From the NCBI RefSeq assembly GCF_000308475.2, contig NZ_BAFT02000057.1:334558-398557 (forward strand): a stretch of DNA of 64,000 nt, given 5' to 3'. The notes under the pieces were generated by a model, which searched no databases, had not been told where the DNA came from, and worked only from the letters and a program-made list of their open reading frames with translations. Position numbers and translations under genes: made by a program. Within the stretch, counting starts at the first letter, position 1, and each line of letters begins with the position of its first letter. Below are positions 43,037-51,592 of the stretch, one piece after another. Origin of the DNA: Nocardia brasiliensis NBRC 14402 (GTDB lineage Bacteria > Actinomycetota > Actinomycetes > Mycobacteriales > Mycobacteriaceae).

Positions 43037-43264
43037 GATCAAGTCCTCCGATGGTCGTCTCGAAGGCTCTGGCGGGTCGCGCGACGCCGCATCTGATGGC
43101 GAAACCGGACTGCACCAAAGTCTTCGAATACATTCGAGAACATCACGGTGATCTGTGTCCAAGCGGATCCGATTTACCATCATTGGACATAAATCGACGA
43201 ATGTGCATAAGGACACACATTAAAATAATAACGAAACGATAACTAAATATTCGAGAGTTGAAAA
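43037..43264. promoter_or_regulatory. AT-rich upstream region of the NlpC/P60 gene
   Basis: 228 bases, the AT-richest stretch of the window (43200-43264 is mostly A/T), between the NlpC/P60 start and the stop of the LysR gene in the same strand. On the minus strand it contains TGTGTCCTTATGCACA, a CRP-like inverted repeat, and a TATTTAGTTAT patch suitable as -10. An AT-rich island of this kind is a typical target of Lsr2-type silencing. No c-di-AMP riboswitch core recognised. Confidence 0.5.
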
Positions 43265-44197
43265 TCAGCTATTTTGCGCGGTGTTTTCTCGTTCGGTGGA
43301 TGCGTCGCTGACCGGCAGTTCTCCGGCGCTGCGCAGGGCCGCGAGCACGGTGTGCACCGCGGATCGGGGTGGCGCGCCGCGCCGGATGACCGCCGTGATC
43401 GTCCGGGTCACCGGGCTGCTCAACTCCCGGGTGGTGACGCGGTAACGCGGGTCGACGGCGAGGCCGGGCAGCAGGGCGATCGACAGTCCGGCTTCGACAT
43501 GCTGCAGCGTCATCAGATAGTTGCTGAAGCGGCACACGACGCGGGGTTCGAAGCCGGATTCGCGGCAGAGCCGAGTTGCCAGGTTCGCCATATACGACTT
43601 CGGCATATCGAAGGCCCACGGTTCGTCGGCATAGGCCGCGAGATCGGCGGGCCCGCGCGCGGACCGGCCCGGCGGGAGCACGAGCACGATCGGATCGGTC
43701 GCCAGGGGCACGATGTCGATGTCCGGGCCGAGTGGCTGCTCAACGAAATCCGTTGTGGTGATGATGATATCGGCGTCGCCGACGCGCAGCGCGCGCATGC
43801 TCTCGTGCGGTTCCAGCTCGTGCAGTTCCACCTCGAGGTGCGGATGGGAGACCGCGAGCCGGCGCACCGCGGGCACGCAGCGGGAATGGATCGCGCTTTG
43901 GAAGGCGCCGAGCCGGATCAAGCCGACCGGCTCGTCGCCGAGGCCATGCAGTTCGGCTTCGACGGTGCCCATGTGGTCGAGCAGCGCGCGGGCACGGCGC
44001 GCGAGCAGCAGTCCCGCCGGGGTGAGCCGGACCCGGCGGCCGGTGCGTTCCAGCAGCCGGGTCCGGGTCTCGGCCTCGAGCACCGCGAGTTGCTGGGAAA
44101 CGCTGGACGGGCTCAGATTCGCCGCCTGCGCCACCGCGCGCACGGTGCCGAGAGTGTCCAGCTGGCTGAGCAGGCGCAGTCGCCACGGGTTGAGCAT
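43265..44197 (-). CDS. LysR-family regulator
   Basis: 310 residues. N-terminal winged helix (RLRLLSQLDTLGTVRAVAQA, then NLSPSSVSQQLAVLEAETR), ligand domain from ~90 (VGLIRLGAFQSAIHSRCVPA). Divergent from the class-III aminotransferase at 44283 with 85 bases between, so probably its regulator. No clear operator with long arms seen; LysR sites (T-n11-A) are short. Confidence 0.88.
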   Translation of the reverse strand: MLNPWRLRLLSQLDTLGTVRAVAQAANLSPSSVSQQLAVLEAETRTRLLERTGRRVRLTPAGLLLARRARALLDHMGTVEAELHGLGDEPVGLIRLGAFQSAIHSRCVPAVRRLAVSHPHLEVELHELEPHESMRALRVGDADIIITTTDFVEQPLGPDIDIVPLATDPIVLVLPPGRSARGPADLAAYADEPWAFDMPKSYMANLATRLCRESGFEPRVVCRFSNYLMTLQHVEAGLSIALLPGLAVDPRYRVTTRELSSPVTRTITAVIRRGAPPRSAVHTVLAALRSAGELPVSDASTERENTAQNS

Positions 44198-44282
44198 GGG
44201 TCCATTGTTGTTCGGCGCTGCCGTACAGCACAGCCGGAATTGTGAGATGGACGTGTCGCTCGGGCGGCCTTACCGTCGGTGC

Positions 44283-45617
44283 ATGGCTTCCTCCACCGCC
44301 GCGCCACTGTCCGCGACCGAATTCTGGCGCGATGCCGACCGTCATCTCGTGCGCTACGCGGGTGCGAGCCCCTTCAGCCCGGAGATCATCACGCGGGCCG
44401 CCGGCAGCTTCCTGTACACCGAAAGCGGCAGGGAGATCCTGGATTTCACGTCCGGTCAGATGAGCGCGATTCTCGGGCACGCACATCCGGAGATCGTCGA
44501 GACGGTCCGGCGGCAGGTGGGCGAGCTGGATCACCTGTTCAGCGGCATGCTGAGTCGCCCGGTCGTCGACCTGGCCCGCAGGCTGGCGGGCACGCTGCCC
44601 GAGCCGCTGACCAAAGCGTTGCTGCTGACCACGGGCGCCGAATCGAACGAGGCCGCGATCCGGATGGCCAAGCTGGTCACCGGGAAGCACGAGATCGTCT
44701 CGTTCGCCCGCTCGTGGCACGGCATGACCCAGGCCGCGGCGGGCGCGACCTACAGCGCGGGACGCAAAGGCTACGGCCCGGCCGCACCCGGCAATTTCGC
44801 CATCCCCGCCCCGCATGCCTACCGGCCCGATTTCACCACGGCCGAGGGTGAACTCGACTGGCGCAGACAGCTCGACTTCGCCTTCGACCTGATCGACGCG
44901 CAGTCGGTGGGCAGCCTGGCCGCCTGTCTGGTCGAGCCGATTCTCAGCTCCGGCGGCGTGATCGAACCGCCGCTCGGCTACTTCGCCCGGCTGCGTGACC
45001 TGTGCCGGGAGCGCGGCATGCTGCTGATCCTCGACGAAGCGCAGACCGGGTTGTGCCGCACCGGCAACTGGTACGCGTTCGAACGCGACGGTGTGGTGCC
45101 CGACATCATCACCCTGTCCAAGACACTCGGCGCGGGCCTGCCGCTGGCCGCGGTGCTCACCAGCGCCGATATCGAGCAGGCCGCGCACGAGCGCGGGTTC
45201 CTGTTCTTCACCACGCATGTTTCCGATCCGCTGGTGGCCGCGGTGGGCAATACCGTGCTCGACGTGCTCATCCGGGATCGGCTCGACGAGCGCGCCGCCG
45301 AACTCGGCGGGTTCCTGCGCCGCGGCCTGGAGCGAATCGCCGAGCGGCACAGCGTCGTCGGGGATATCCGCGGGCGCGGGCTGCTCGCCGGGCTCGAACT
45401 CGTCGTCGATCGCGAAACCAAAAGGGGCTCGGACGAACTCGGTGCGCTCGTCACGCGCCGCTGCCTGGAACTCGGCCTGCACATGAACATCGTGCAGTTG
45501 CCCGGAATGGGCGGCGTTTTCCGGATCGCTCCGCCGCTGACCGCCTCGGAGGCGGAACTGACCCTTGGTCTGTCCATCCTCGATGAGGCGATCGGCGACG
45601 CGGCCGCCCGTCTCTAG
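44283..45617 (+). CDS. Class-III PLP aminotransferase (2,2-dialkylglycine decarboxylase-like)
   Basis: 444 residues, fold-type I. The PLP-binding Lys is K280 (LSKTLGAGLPLAA) and the PLP-ring Asp is D251 (LDEAQTGLCRTG). N-terminal core ILDFTSGQMSAILGHAHPEI (the Gln and the absence of the usual class-III Trp-x-x-Gly match dialkylglycine decarboxylase more than ornithine/GABA aminotransferases). Both decarboxylation and amino transfer are possible in this group. ATG start. It is regulated by the divergent LysR gene. Confidence 0.85.
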   Translation: MASSTAAPLSATEFWRDADRHLVRYAGASPFSPEIITRAAGSFLYTESGREILDFTSGQMSAILGHAHPEIVETVRRQVGELDHLFSGMLSRPVVDLARRLAGTLPEPLTKALLLTTGAESNEAAIRMAKLVTGKHEIVSFARSWHGMTQAAAGATYSAGRKGYGPAAPGNFAIPAPHAYRPDFTTAEGELDWRRQLDFAFDLIDAQSVGSLAACLVEPILSSGGVIEPPLGYFARLRDLCRERGMLLILDEAQTGLCRTGNWYAFERDGVVPDIITLSKTLGAGLPLAAVLTSADIEQAAHERGFLFFTTHVSDPLVAAVGNTVLDVLIRDRLDERAAELGGFLRRGLERIAERHSVVGDIRGRGLLAGLELVVDRETKRGSDELGALVTRRCLELGLHMNIVQLPGMGGVFRIAPPLTASEAELTLGLSILDEAIGDAAARL

Positions 45618-45626
45618 CGGGTCCGC

Positions 45627-46160
45627 TCAGGTCAGGTTGCCGTCGATGCAGAGGCTCACCGATCGCGAGGACGGGCCGGGACGCGGGGTGACCGGGTCGA
45701 ATTTCCATTGCGAGATCGGGCCGGCGGCCTTCCACTGCAGCGATCCGTCGCGGGCGGCGACGACCTGGTAGATATCCTCGTTGCCCTCGATGAGCTGGCT
45801 GCCGACGCAGTAGTCGTTGTACTCGGTGCCCGGCTGCCGCGCGCCCGGGCTGAACAGGCCCGCGGGCCTGGTGTACGCGCCCGGGTTGGGGACCGTGCTC
45901 GGCCGGTTGTCGGCGGGGCCGCGGGACCAGGACGCCGCGCCGCGGTCGGTCTCGCAGCGGAAGCTCTGGCCTCCGGCCACCACGGTCGCGCCCTGCGGAT
46001 GGCTGGTGCCCGCCCACAGGCAGTGCACCCCCGCGCCCGCGGTGCCGGCCGCGGCGTTGCCCGCGCCGACGACCAGCCCGCCCGCGACGGCGGCCGCCGC
46101 GAGCAGTGCGATCGAGGTGTGTCCGAGGACAGCGGCTCTCGTTGTCGTCGTGGTGTTCAT
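45627..46160 (-). CDS. Secreted Cys-containing protein, unknown
   Basis: 177 residues from an ATG at 46160. Signal peptide to ~38 (TSIALLAAAAVAGGLVVGAG, cleavage after AAAG). The mature part has four Cys (VHCLWAG, SFRCETD, NDYCVGS, SLCIDGN) and a Trp-rich body (SWSRGPADNRPSTVPNPGAY). No family recognised. It is followed by a second secreted gene in the same orientation upstream at 46244. Confidence 0.75.
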   Translation of the reverse strand: MNTTTTTRAAVLGHTSIALLAAAAVAGGLVVGAGNAAAGTAGAGVHCLWAGTSHPQGATVVAGGQSFRCETDRGAASWSRGPADNRPSTVPNPGAYTRPAGLFSPGARQPGTEYNDYCVGSQLIEGNEDIYQVVAARDGSLQWKAAGPISQWKFDPVTPRPGPSSRSVSLCIDGNLT

Positions 46161-46243
46161 CGATGTCTCCCTCTGTCTTCGACCGGTCGCGAGGTCACTG
46201 GATTGCGGTCGATAAGGCAAGCGCGACAGCATTTTCCGGTCGC

Positions 46244-46621
46244 TCAGCACCAGCTGGCCGTGGGTTTGCACACCACCCAGCCCTCGCCGTCCGGTCGCGG
46301 CACGGAGGACCAGGTCGTGGTGGTGCCGCCCCCGCCGCCGCTACCGGGTGCGGTCTCGGGCCGCTGCTTGTCCCAGTACTCACGTTGCGCCCGCTGGTGT
46401 TCGTTCTGACGCAACGGGTTGGTGTCGGTGTGGTGGAAGCCCTGGGGGTCGGTGTGGTGTGCGCCGGAGGTGTCACGGCCCGGCGCGTTGTCGACGGCCG
46501 CGGTGGCGATACCGGATGTGAGCACCGTTGCGGTGCCGAAGAATCCGACGATCAGGGTGAGCGCGGTGGCACGTCGGAAGGGCTGCCGGTTACTGGTCGA
46601 CCGCTGGGGGAGTCGCTGCAT
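46244..46621 (-). CDS. Small secreted His/Gln-rich protein (125 aa)
   Basis: ATG at 46621. Signal peptide to ~41 (ALTLIVGFFGTATVLTSGIA, cleavage after ATA). The mature part is polar and low-complexity (GAHHTDPQGFHHTDTNPLRQ, then ERAQREYW-like), then a Gly-run and a C-terminal Trp/Cys segment (GWVVCKPTASWC) with two cysteines. It is probably co-transcribed with the preceding secreted gene, 83 bases apart. Function unknown. Confidence 0.7.
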   Translation of the reverse strand: MQRLPQRSTSNRQPFRRATALTLIVGFFGTATVLTSGIATAAVDNAPGRDTSGAHHTDPQGFHHTDTNPLRQNEHQRAQREYWDKQRPETAPGSGGGGGTTTTWSSVPRPDGEGWVVCKPTASWC

Positions 46622-46644
46622 GGCGTCGTTGCCTCTCTGCTGAT

Positions 46645-46663
46645 CTACTGAGTTAAACAGTAG
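46645..46663. promoter_or_regulatory. Inverted repeat upstream of the secreted gene
   Basis: CTACTG-AGTTAAA-CAGTAG, perfect 6-base arms with a 7-base spacer, 24 bases before the 46621 start codon in an AT-richer promoter zone. Candidate operator; the protein that binds is unknown. Confidence 0.4.
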
Positions 46664-46862
46664 GTAAAGAAGCTGAGAACAAGCTTATGACCAGCATGAT
46701 TGTCCCTGTGTGGAGAAACACCATGATCAGATACGCAATTCAGCAGTAGATTGGGTGGACTCGGCTGTGCTCGCCCCGACAAGTCGGGGCAGCCCGAACG
46801 GAAACGACGCCCGGCGCCTGCCCGATGTGCCCACCAGAACCTGTCGGAGGGTGGGGAGTGCG

Positions 46863-48205
46863 ATGCTTTGTTCGCTGCGGAGTGCGCTGCTGGTGGTGAG
46901 TGTCGTTGCCGCCGTGCTCACCGGTGCCGAAATCGGTTGTGGCGCAGCGTACGCCGCACCCGATGCGCTGAAGCACTGTGCGGTCGCGGACGGCAGGAAG
47001 CCGGCCACCGCGACGCCGGAGGAGGTCGGGCTCGACGCGGACGCGCTTCGGCGAGCGGTCGCCTTCGCCGCGGACCCGACACGGCGCAATGTTCAGGTAT
47101 TCCGCAACAACTGCCTGATCGCCGCGGGGCCGAACAACGAGCAGACCGGTGGTGTGGCGTGGAACCTGTGGAGCAGTACGAAGAGCGTGGTGTCGCTGGT
47201 CGCGGGAATCGCCGTGGACCAGGGGCGCATCCGGCTCGACGACCCGATCGGCCGCTATCTGCCGCCCGGGCTCGGTGACGACGCGCACCGGGCGATCACC
47301 GTCCGGAGCCTGCTCACCGAGACCTCGGGCTTGCGCGTCGCGGTGGCCTCCGAGGGCATCACCGGCCTGGCACAACTCGATCCGAACGCGGTGGCGCAGG
47401 CCATGGCGATGCCGATCGAGAGTCCGCAGGGCACGGTGTGGCGCTACAGTCAGCGCGCCGTCGATCTGCTCGTCGCTGTGGTGCAGCAGGCGGCCGGCCT
47501 CGACTTCCAGGACTACGCGCAACGAAACCTGTTCGATCCGTTGGGCATTCGTCGCACCGACTATCACTGGGCCGCGACCGCAGTGGCAACACCTACGGGT
47601 ACGCGCATCTGATCATGCCGCCGGACGATTTCGTCAAGCTCGGCCTGCTGGTGCTGAATCACGGTGCCTGGCAAGGCGATCAGGTGATCTCCGCCGACTA
47701 CCTCGAACAGGCGTCGCGGCCGACGCCGGCCAATCAATGCTATGGATTTCTCTTTGTCGTCAACGGGCCCGGCTGCACCGCGGAACTGCCCGGCTTGCCG
47801 CCGGACGCGGTGAAGATGTCGGGGATGATGCGCCAGGACAACTTCATCGTCCCGAGCCTCGGGTTGCTGGTCACCTGGACCGGTGTGACCGTCCCCGGTA
47901 GTGCGGTGAGCTTTCCGCACGACGTGCTCCGCGGCATCATCGCGGCCTTCCGGACGCCGGCGCTGCCCGACCCGGGACCCTATGTGCCACAACCGGATAT
48001 CAGTCTCGCCGATCCGATGATCTCGAATCCGGACGCGACTCTCGGCGCGCTCGGTATCGGGCCGTACGCGTACCCGGGCTGTGGCCCGCTCGAATGTCTC
48101 GGCGCACCGCTCGCGCCGCCCTTCGGGGACTGGCCGCCCGGCTGTTTCGTCCTCGGTTGCGTCGGGCCGCACCCGGCCACGCCCGGTATCCGCCAGGCCG
48201 GGTGA
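46863..48205 (+). pseudogene. Secreted serine beta-lactamase-family hydrolase, frameshifted
   Basis: The frame from 46863 reads a signal peptide (LLVVSVVAAVLTGAEIG) and a beta-lactamase/penicillin-binding domain: S-x-x-K nucleophile SSTKSVVSLVAGIAVDQ, YSQ motif (WRYSQRAVDLL), then DYHWAATAVATPTGTRI and a stop at 47612. The frame from ~47575 continues the protein on another frame as GNTYGYAHLIMPPDDFVKLG and on to 48205. A single missing base near 47570 (in GGGCCGCGAC) explains the break. Combined length ~445 residues is normal. It is either an inactive gene or a sequencing error. Pieces act as esterase- or D,D-peptidase-like in family members. Confidence 0.75.
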
Positions 48206-48228
48206 GCGAGGTCCGGGTGAGCGAGGTC
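48199..48228. repeat. 15-bp tandem duplication at the gene end
   Basis: Two exact copies of CGGGTGAGCGAGGTC in direct succession. The first copy contains the TGA stop of the beta-lactamase-like gene, so the duplication lies across the gene end. Confidence 0.8.
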
Positions 48229-48230
48229 AC

Positions 48231-48240
48231 GCAATATTGC
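48231..48240. promoter_or_regulatory. AT-core palindrome upstream of the TetR/exporter operon
   Basis: GCAATATTGC, a perfect 10-base palindrome in an AT-rich ~50-base patch before the TetR start at 48280. Candidate operator for the TetR protein on its own operon. Confidence 0.45.
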
Positions 48241-48279
48241 ACTATCTGAAATTTTGCAGTTTGTGCTAAATTTTCGGCC

Positions 48280-48921
48280 ATGTCGTCCCCCGCGAGCACC
48301 GAACCGCCGCTCGGCCTGCGCGAACAGAAGAAGCGCAAGACCAGGCTCGATCTCTGCATGGCCGCACGGCGCCTGGCCGTCGAGCACGGGGTGGACGCGA
48401 CCACCGTCGAAGACATCGCGAAAGCCGTCGGGGTCTCGCCGCGCACGTTCTTCAACTACTACGACACGAAGCTCGACGCGATCGTCGGGCCCGTCGAGGA
48501 GATCGGCACGCCCGCGGCCCGGGCCGAGTTCGTCGCCGGTGGGCCGACCGGTGTGCTGATGGCGGACCTGACCTGGCTGTTCTCCTCCGCGATCGAGCCG
48601 GAAGAGGAAGTGCGCGAAGCCATCTCGCTGGTCATCGCGATCATCAAGGCCGAGCCGCGGGTGGTCGCGTCCTTCATGGCCGCGGGTGTGCAGCAGGAGG
48701 CGATGGTCCGCGACCTGCTCACCGCCCGGTCGGGCGAGCCGGTGGCGCCCGAATTCGCCGCGCTCGCAGCGGGAGTCATGACCACCATCACCACCCGGGC
48801 GGTGTTGTCCGCCGCCGCCGATACGTCCCGGTCGTTCAAAGCGGCCGTGGCAGACCACTGTGCGATGGCCGCCCGGCTGTTCGACCAGCCTGATGACAGA
48901 ACAAGGAGACGCGACCGATGA
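48280..48921 (+). CDS. TetR/AcrR-family regulator of an exporter operon
   Basis: 213 residues. Helix-turn-helix at ~20-65 (KTRLDLCMAARRLAVEHGVD, then VEDIAKAVGVSPRTFFNYYD). C-terminal domain typical of the MftR-like branch of TetR. Its stop overlaps the exporter start as ATGA, so regulator and pump are one transcript, the usual design for drug-responsive pump operons. Confidence 0.9.
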   Translation: MSSPASTEPPLGLREQKKRKTRLDLCMAARRLAVEHGVDATTVEDIAKAVGVSPRTFFNYYDTKLDAIVGPVEEIGTPAARAEFVAGGPTGVLMADLTWLFSSAIEPEEEVREAISLVIAIIKAEPRVVASFMAAGVQQEAMVRDLLTARSGEPVAPEFAALAAGVMTTITTRAVLSAAADTSRSFKAAVADHCAMAARLFDQPDDRTRRRDR

Positions 48922-50558
48922 CCTCGACGGCCGATTCGCCGCCAACCCCGATTGTTTTGACCCAGAAGAGAATCTGGCTCATCTTCTCCGCGCTCATCGC
49001 GGGCATGTTCCTGGCCAGCCTCGATCAGATGATCGTCGGCACCGCCATGCCGACCATCGTCGGCGAGCTCGGCGGTGTCTCGCACATGGCCTGGACCGCG
49101 ACCTCGTACCTGCTCGCCACCACCATCGTGATGCCGATCTACGGAAAATTCGGCGACATGTTCGGCAGGCGCTGGCTGTTCCTGTTTGCGGTGACCGCCT
49201 TCACTGCCGCGTCGGTCGGCGCCGCGGCTTCGACAAGTTTCTGGGAATTCATCGTCTTCCGCGGCCTGCAAGGTGTCGGCGGTGGCGGTTTGATGATTCT
49301 GGCGCAAGCCATCATCGCCGACGTGGTGCCCGCCAAGGACCGCGGCAAGTACATGGCGCCGATGGGTGCCGTCTTCGGTATCACCTCGGTGGCCGGCCCG
49401 CTGCTCGGCGGCTTCTTCGCCGACACCCTCGGCTGGCGCTGGTGCTTCTGGATCAACGTGCCGATCGGCATCGCGGCCCTGGTCATCGCCTTCCGCTACC
49501 TGAGCGTGCCCAGCCACCGGCCCAAGACCAAGCCGGACTACCTCGGTGTGCTGCTGATGTCGGCCGCGACCACGCTGCTGATCCTGATCACCGACTGGGG
49601 CGGCAAGCAGTACGCGTGGGGCTCGGCGACGATCGTGTCGATGATCGCCGCGCTGGTGATCGTGGTGGCCGCGTTCGTCATGGTGGAGGCCCGGGCCGAG
49701 GAACCCATGCTGCCGTTGTGGCTGTTCCGCAACCGCACCTTCGTGCTGACCTCCGCGATCGGCCTGCTGGTCGGTCTGGTCATGTTCGCGGCGATCGGGT
49801 TCATCCCGACGTATCTGCAAATGGCCACCGGCGCTTCGGCTTCGGTCTCGGGCCTGCTGCTGATCCCGATGATGGCGGGCATGATGATCACCCTGATGGG
49901 GTCGATGACCGCGATCACCAAGACCGGCAAGTACCGGGTGTACCCGCCGCTCGGCGCGCTGACCATGCTGCTCGGCATGCTGTGGCTGACCAGGCTGGAC
50001 GCGAACACCGAGATGTGGCTCGTCTCGGCCATGCTGTTCGTGATCGGCGCCGGGCTCGGCCTGATCATGCAGATCATCGTGCTCGTCGTGCAGAACGCGG
50101 TGTCGCCGGACCAGATCGGGACCGCGACCAGCGCCAACAACTACTTCCGCGAGATGGGTGGCGCGATCGGCGTCGCGATCTTCGGCTCGATCTTCACCAG
50201 CCGATTGACCGAGGGTCTCACCGACGCGTTCATGTCGCACGGGCCCGAGGTGCTGGCGGCGAAACTCGACCCGAGCGGGCTGGTGCCGTCGGTGGTCAAG
50301 AACCTGCCCGCGGACCTGCACGACGCGATCGTGGGCGCCTACGTGAACGCCTTGGTACCGGGCTTCTGGTACCTCATCCCGGGCGCGATCGTCATTTTCG
50401 TGCTGGCCCTGTTCATTCCGCAGCTGAAGCTGTCCGACGAGGCGGGCATGGTCGCCCGCGGCGAGGCGGTGCTGGAAGAGACAGAGCCGGGTGCGACAAC
50501 GGCCGTGGCCGCGTCGGATGAGGATCCGGACGCACGGCTGGTCCGCGAACGCGCTTAG
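48918..50558 (+). CDS. DHA2 (EmrB/QacA)-type MFS multidrug exporter
   Basis: 546 residues with 14 TM segments. The first, ~res 20, includes AGMFLASLDQMIVGTAMPTI, the DHA2 motif with the membrane-embedded Asp; motif A is YGKFGDMFGRRW and motif C follows as GPLLGGFFADTLGWRWCFWI. These exporters use the proton gradient to extrude drugs, dyes or natural products. The last ~40 residues are an acidic tail. It is followed by a strong terminator hairpin. Confidence 0.92.
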   Translation: MTSTADSPPTPIVLTQKRIWLIFSALIAGMFLASLDQMIVGTAMPTIVGELGGVSHMAWTATSYLLATTIVMPIYGKFGDMFGRRWLFLFAVTAFTAASVGAAASTSFWEFIVFRGLQGVGGGGLMILAQAIIADVVPAKDRGKYMAPMGAVFGITSVAGPLLGGFFADTLGWRWCFWINVPIGIAALVIAFRYLSVPSHRPKTKPDYLGVLLMSAATTLLILITDWGGKQYAWGSATIVSMIAALVIVVAAFVMVEARAEEPMLPLWLFRNRTFVLTSAIGLLVGLVMFAAIGFIPTYLQMATGASASVSGLLLIPMMAGMMITLMGSMTAITKTGKYRVYPPLGALTMLLGMLWLTRLDANTEMWLVSAMLFVIGAGLGLIMQIIVLVVQNAVSPDQIGTATSANNYFREMGGAIGVAIFGSIFTSRLTEGLTDAFMSHGPEVLAAKLDPSGLVPSVVKNLPADLHDAIVGAYVNALVPGFWYLIPGAIVIFVLALFIPQLKLSDEAGMVARGEAVLEETEPGATTAVAASDEDPDARLVRERA

Positions 50559-50573
50559 CGCGCGCCGAAACGC

Positions 50574-50607
50574 GACGGGCGGTAAGGCGACAGCCTTACC
50601 GCCCGTC
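50574..50607. terminator. Bidirectional terminator hairpin
   Basis: Perfect 15-base arms GACGGGCGGTAAGGC and GCCTTACCGCCCGTC around a GACA loop, between the exporter and the convergent lipase gene (15 bases after the exporter stop, 15 before the lipase stop). The trailing bases CTTGTCG are a weak T-stretch. Confidence 0.85.
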
Positions 50608-50621
50608 CTTGTCGCACCGGG

Positions 50622-51536
50622 CTATTCGCACGCGACACCGGTGTAGCCGGGATCGAGTGCGCGTTCGACGAGATAGCCGACGGTCGGCGACTGCGGCAGC
50701 GTGCCGTGGTCGAAAACGTCGGTGGGGCAGAAGTCCTGGACCCAGACATTGTCGACCGTCGCACCCGGACCCGCCTGCAAGAAGGTGGCTTCCGGTGGGG
50801 TGGAGGCATCGTCGCGGGTGCTGGCAATCACCGTGTAATCGATGCCCGGCTCGGTGTCGCCGTCCGCATTGAGGGTGCGCAGGAAGTCGCTGCCGACGAG
50901 TTGTTGTGCCGCGGCGATTCCGGCGACCGGTGCCAGCACCGTGGGGAAGGCCGCCGCGACGCCCGGCGGGAGCTGGGTCGCGACGCCGCGCATCGTCGAA
51001 CCGTGATTGGTGCCCGCGAGCGAGACCAGGTGCGCGACCTTGTCGGCGCCGCCACCGAAGCGCACATATTGGCGAGAAACGAGTGCGCCCTGCGAATGAC
51101 CGACGAGGTCGACCCGCGCCGCGCCGGTGGCGGCGCGGACCCGGTCGACGAAGGTGGCGAGTTCACCGGCCGAGGCGGGAATGTCGCCGGTGGCGTACAT
51201 TCCCGGCAGCGCCCCGAGCACACTCGACGTATCGCGGCCGTAATTGAGCGAAAAGACGCAGTAGCCTGCGGCTTTCAGCCGCGGCGCGAGCACGTCCCAG
51301 TCGTTCTGATTGCCCCAGGTGCCGTGCACCAGCACGACCGGCCGGGGATGGGCCCGGGTGGGCAGGCAGGACCAGTCGTCCGACCCTGCGGGCGGGATGC
51401 TGCCGTCCGGGTCCTTGCCGAGCACCGCGCTGCCCGAGCCGACCGGATCGGCGAGGGCCTGAGCCGATGGTGCGCCGGCCGCGCAGAGTCCGCACACGAG
51501 GCCTGCCAGCAGCACCCTGCGCCACGTCGCCTTCAT
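50622..51536 (-). CDS. Secreted lipase/esterase
   Basis: 304 residues from an ATG at 51536 with AGGAGAT upstream. Signal peptide to ~28 (LLAGLVCGLCAAGAPSAQA). Alpha/beta-hydrolase fold: oxyanion region VVLVHGTWGNQ and the Ser nucleophile S148 in GHSQGAL, followed by an Asp/His end (CPTDVFDHGTLP). Cys-containing (DWSCL, QDFCP, VACE), likely disulfide-stabilised. Acts on lipids or esters outside the cell. Downstream of the GH1 gene in the same direction, 56 bases apart, so co-transcribed. Confidence 0.9.
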   Translation of the reverse strand: MKATWRRVLLAGLVCGLCAAGAPSAQALADPVGSGSAVLGKDPDGSIPPAGSDDWSCLPTRAHPRPVVLVHGTWGNQNDWDVLAPRLKAAGYCVFSLNYGRDTSSVLGALPGMYATGDIPASAGELATFVDRVRAATGAARVDLVGHSQGALVSRQYVRFGGGADKVAHLVSLAGTNHGSTMRGVATQLPPGVAAAFPTVLAPVAGIAAAQQLVGSDFLRTLNADGDTEPGIDYTVIASTRDDASTPPEATFLQAGPGATVDNVWVQDFCPTDVFDHGTLPQSPTVGYLVERALDPGYTGVACE

Positions 51537-51592
51537 CGAAATCTCCTCTGTGCGATAGGTTTCGCGGTTTCGTCGGCGAATCATGCGGTCGT

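Noticed and set aside
43037..43264. c-di-AMP (ydaO) riboswitch upstream of NlpC/P60
   Set aside because: Such riboswitches often precede wall hydrolases in actinobacteria, but I could not find the conserved core in the 228-base upstream region, which is AT-rich and unstructured by eye.
48459..50321. A 620-codon minus-strand frame opposite the DHA2 exporter
   Set aside because: Composition (His/Asp/Gln-rich) is that of an antisense shadow. The plus-strand exporter has 14 TM segments and family motifs.
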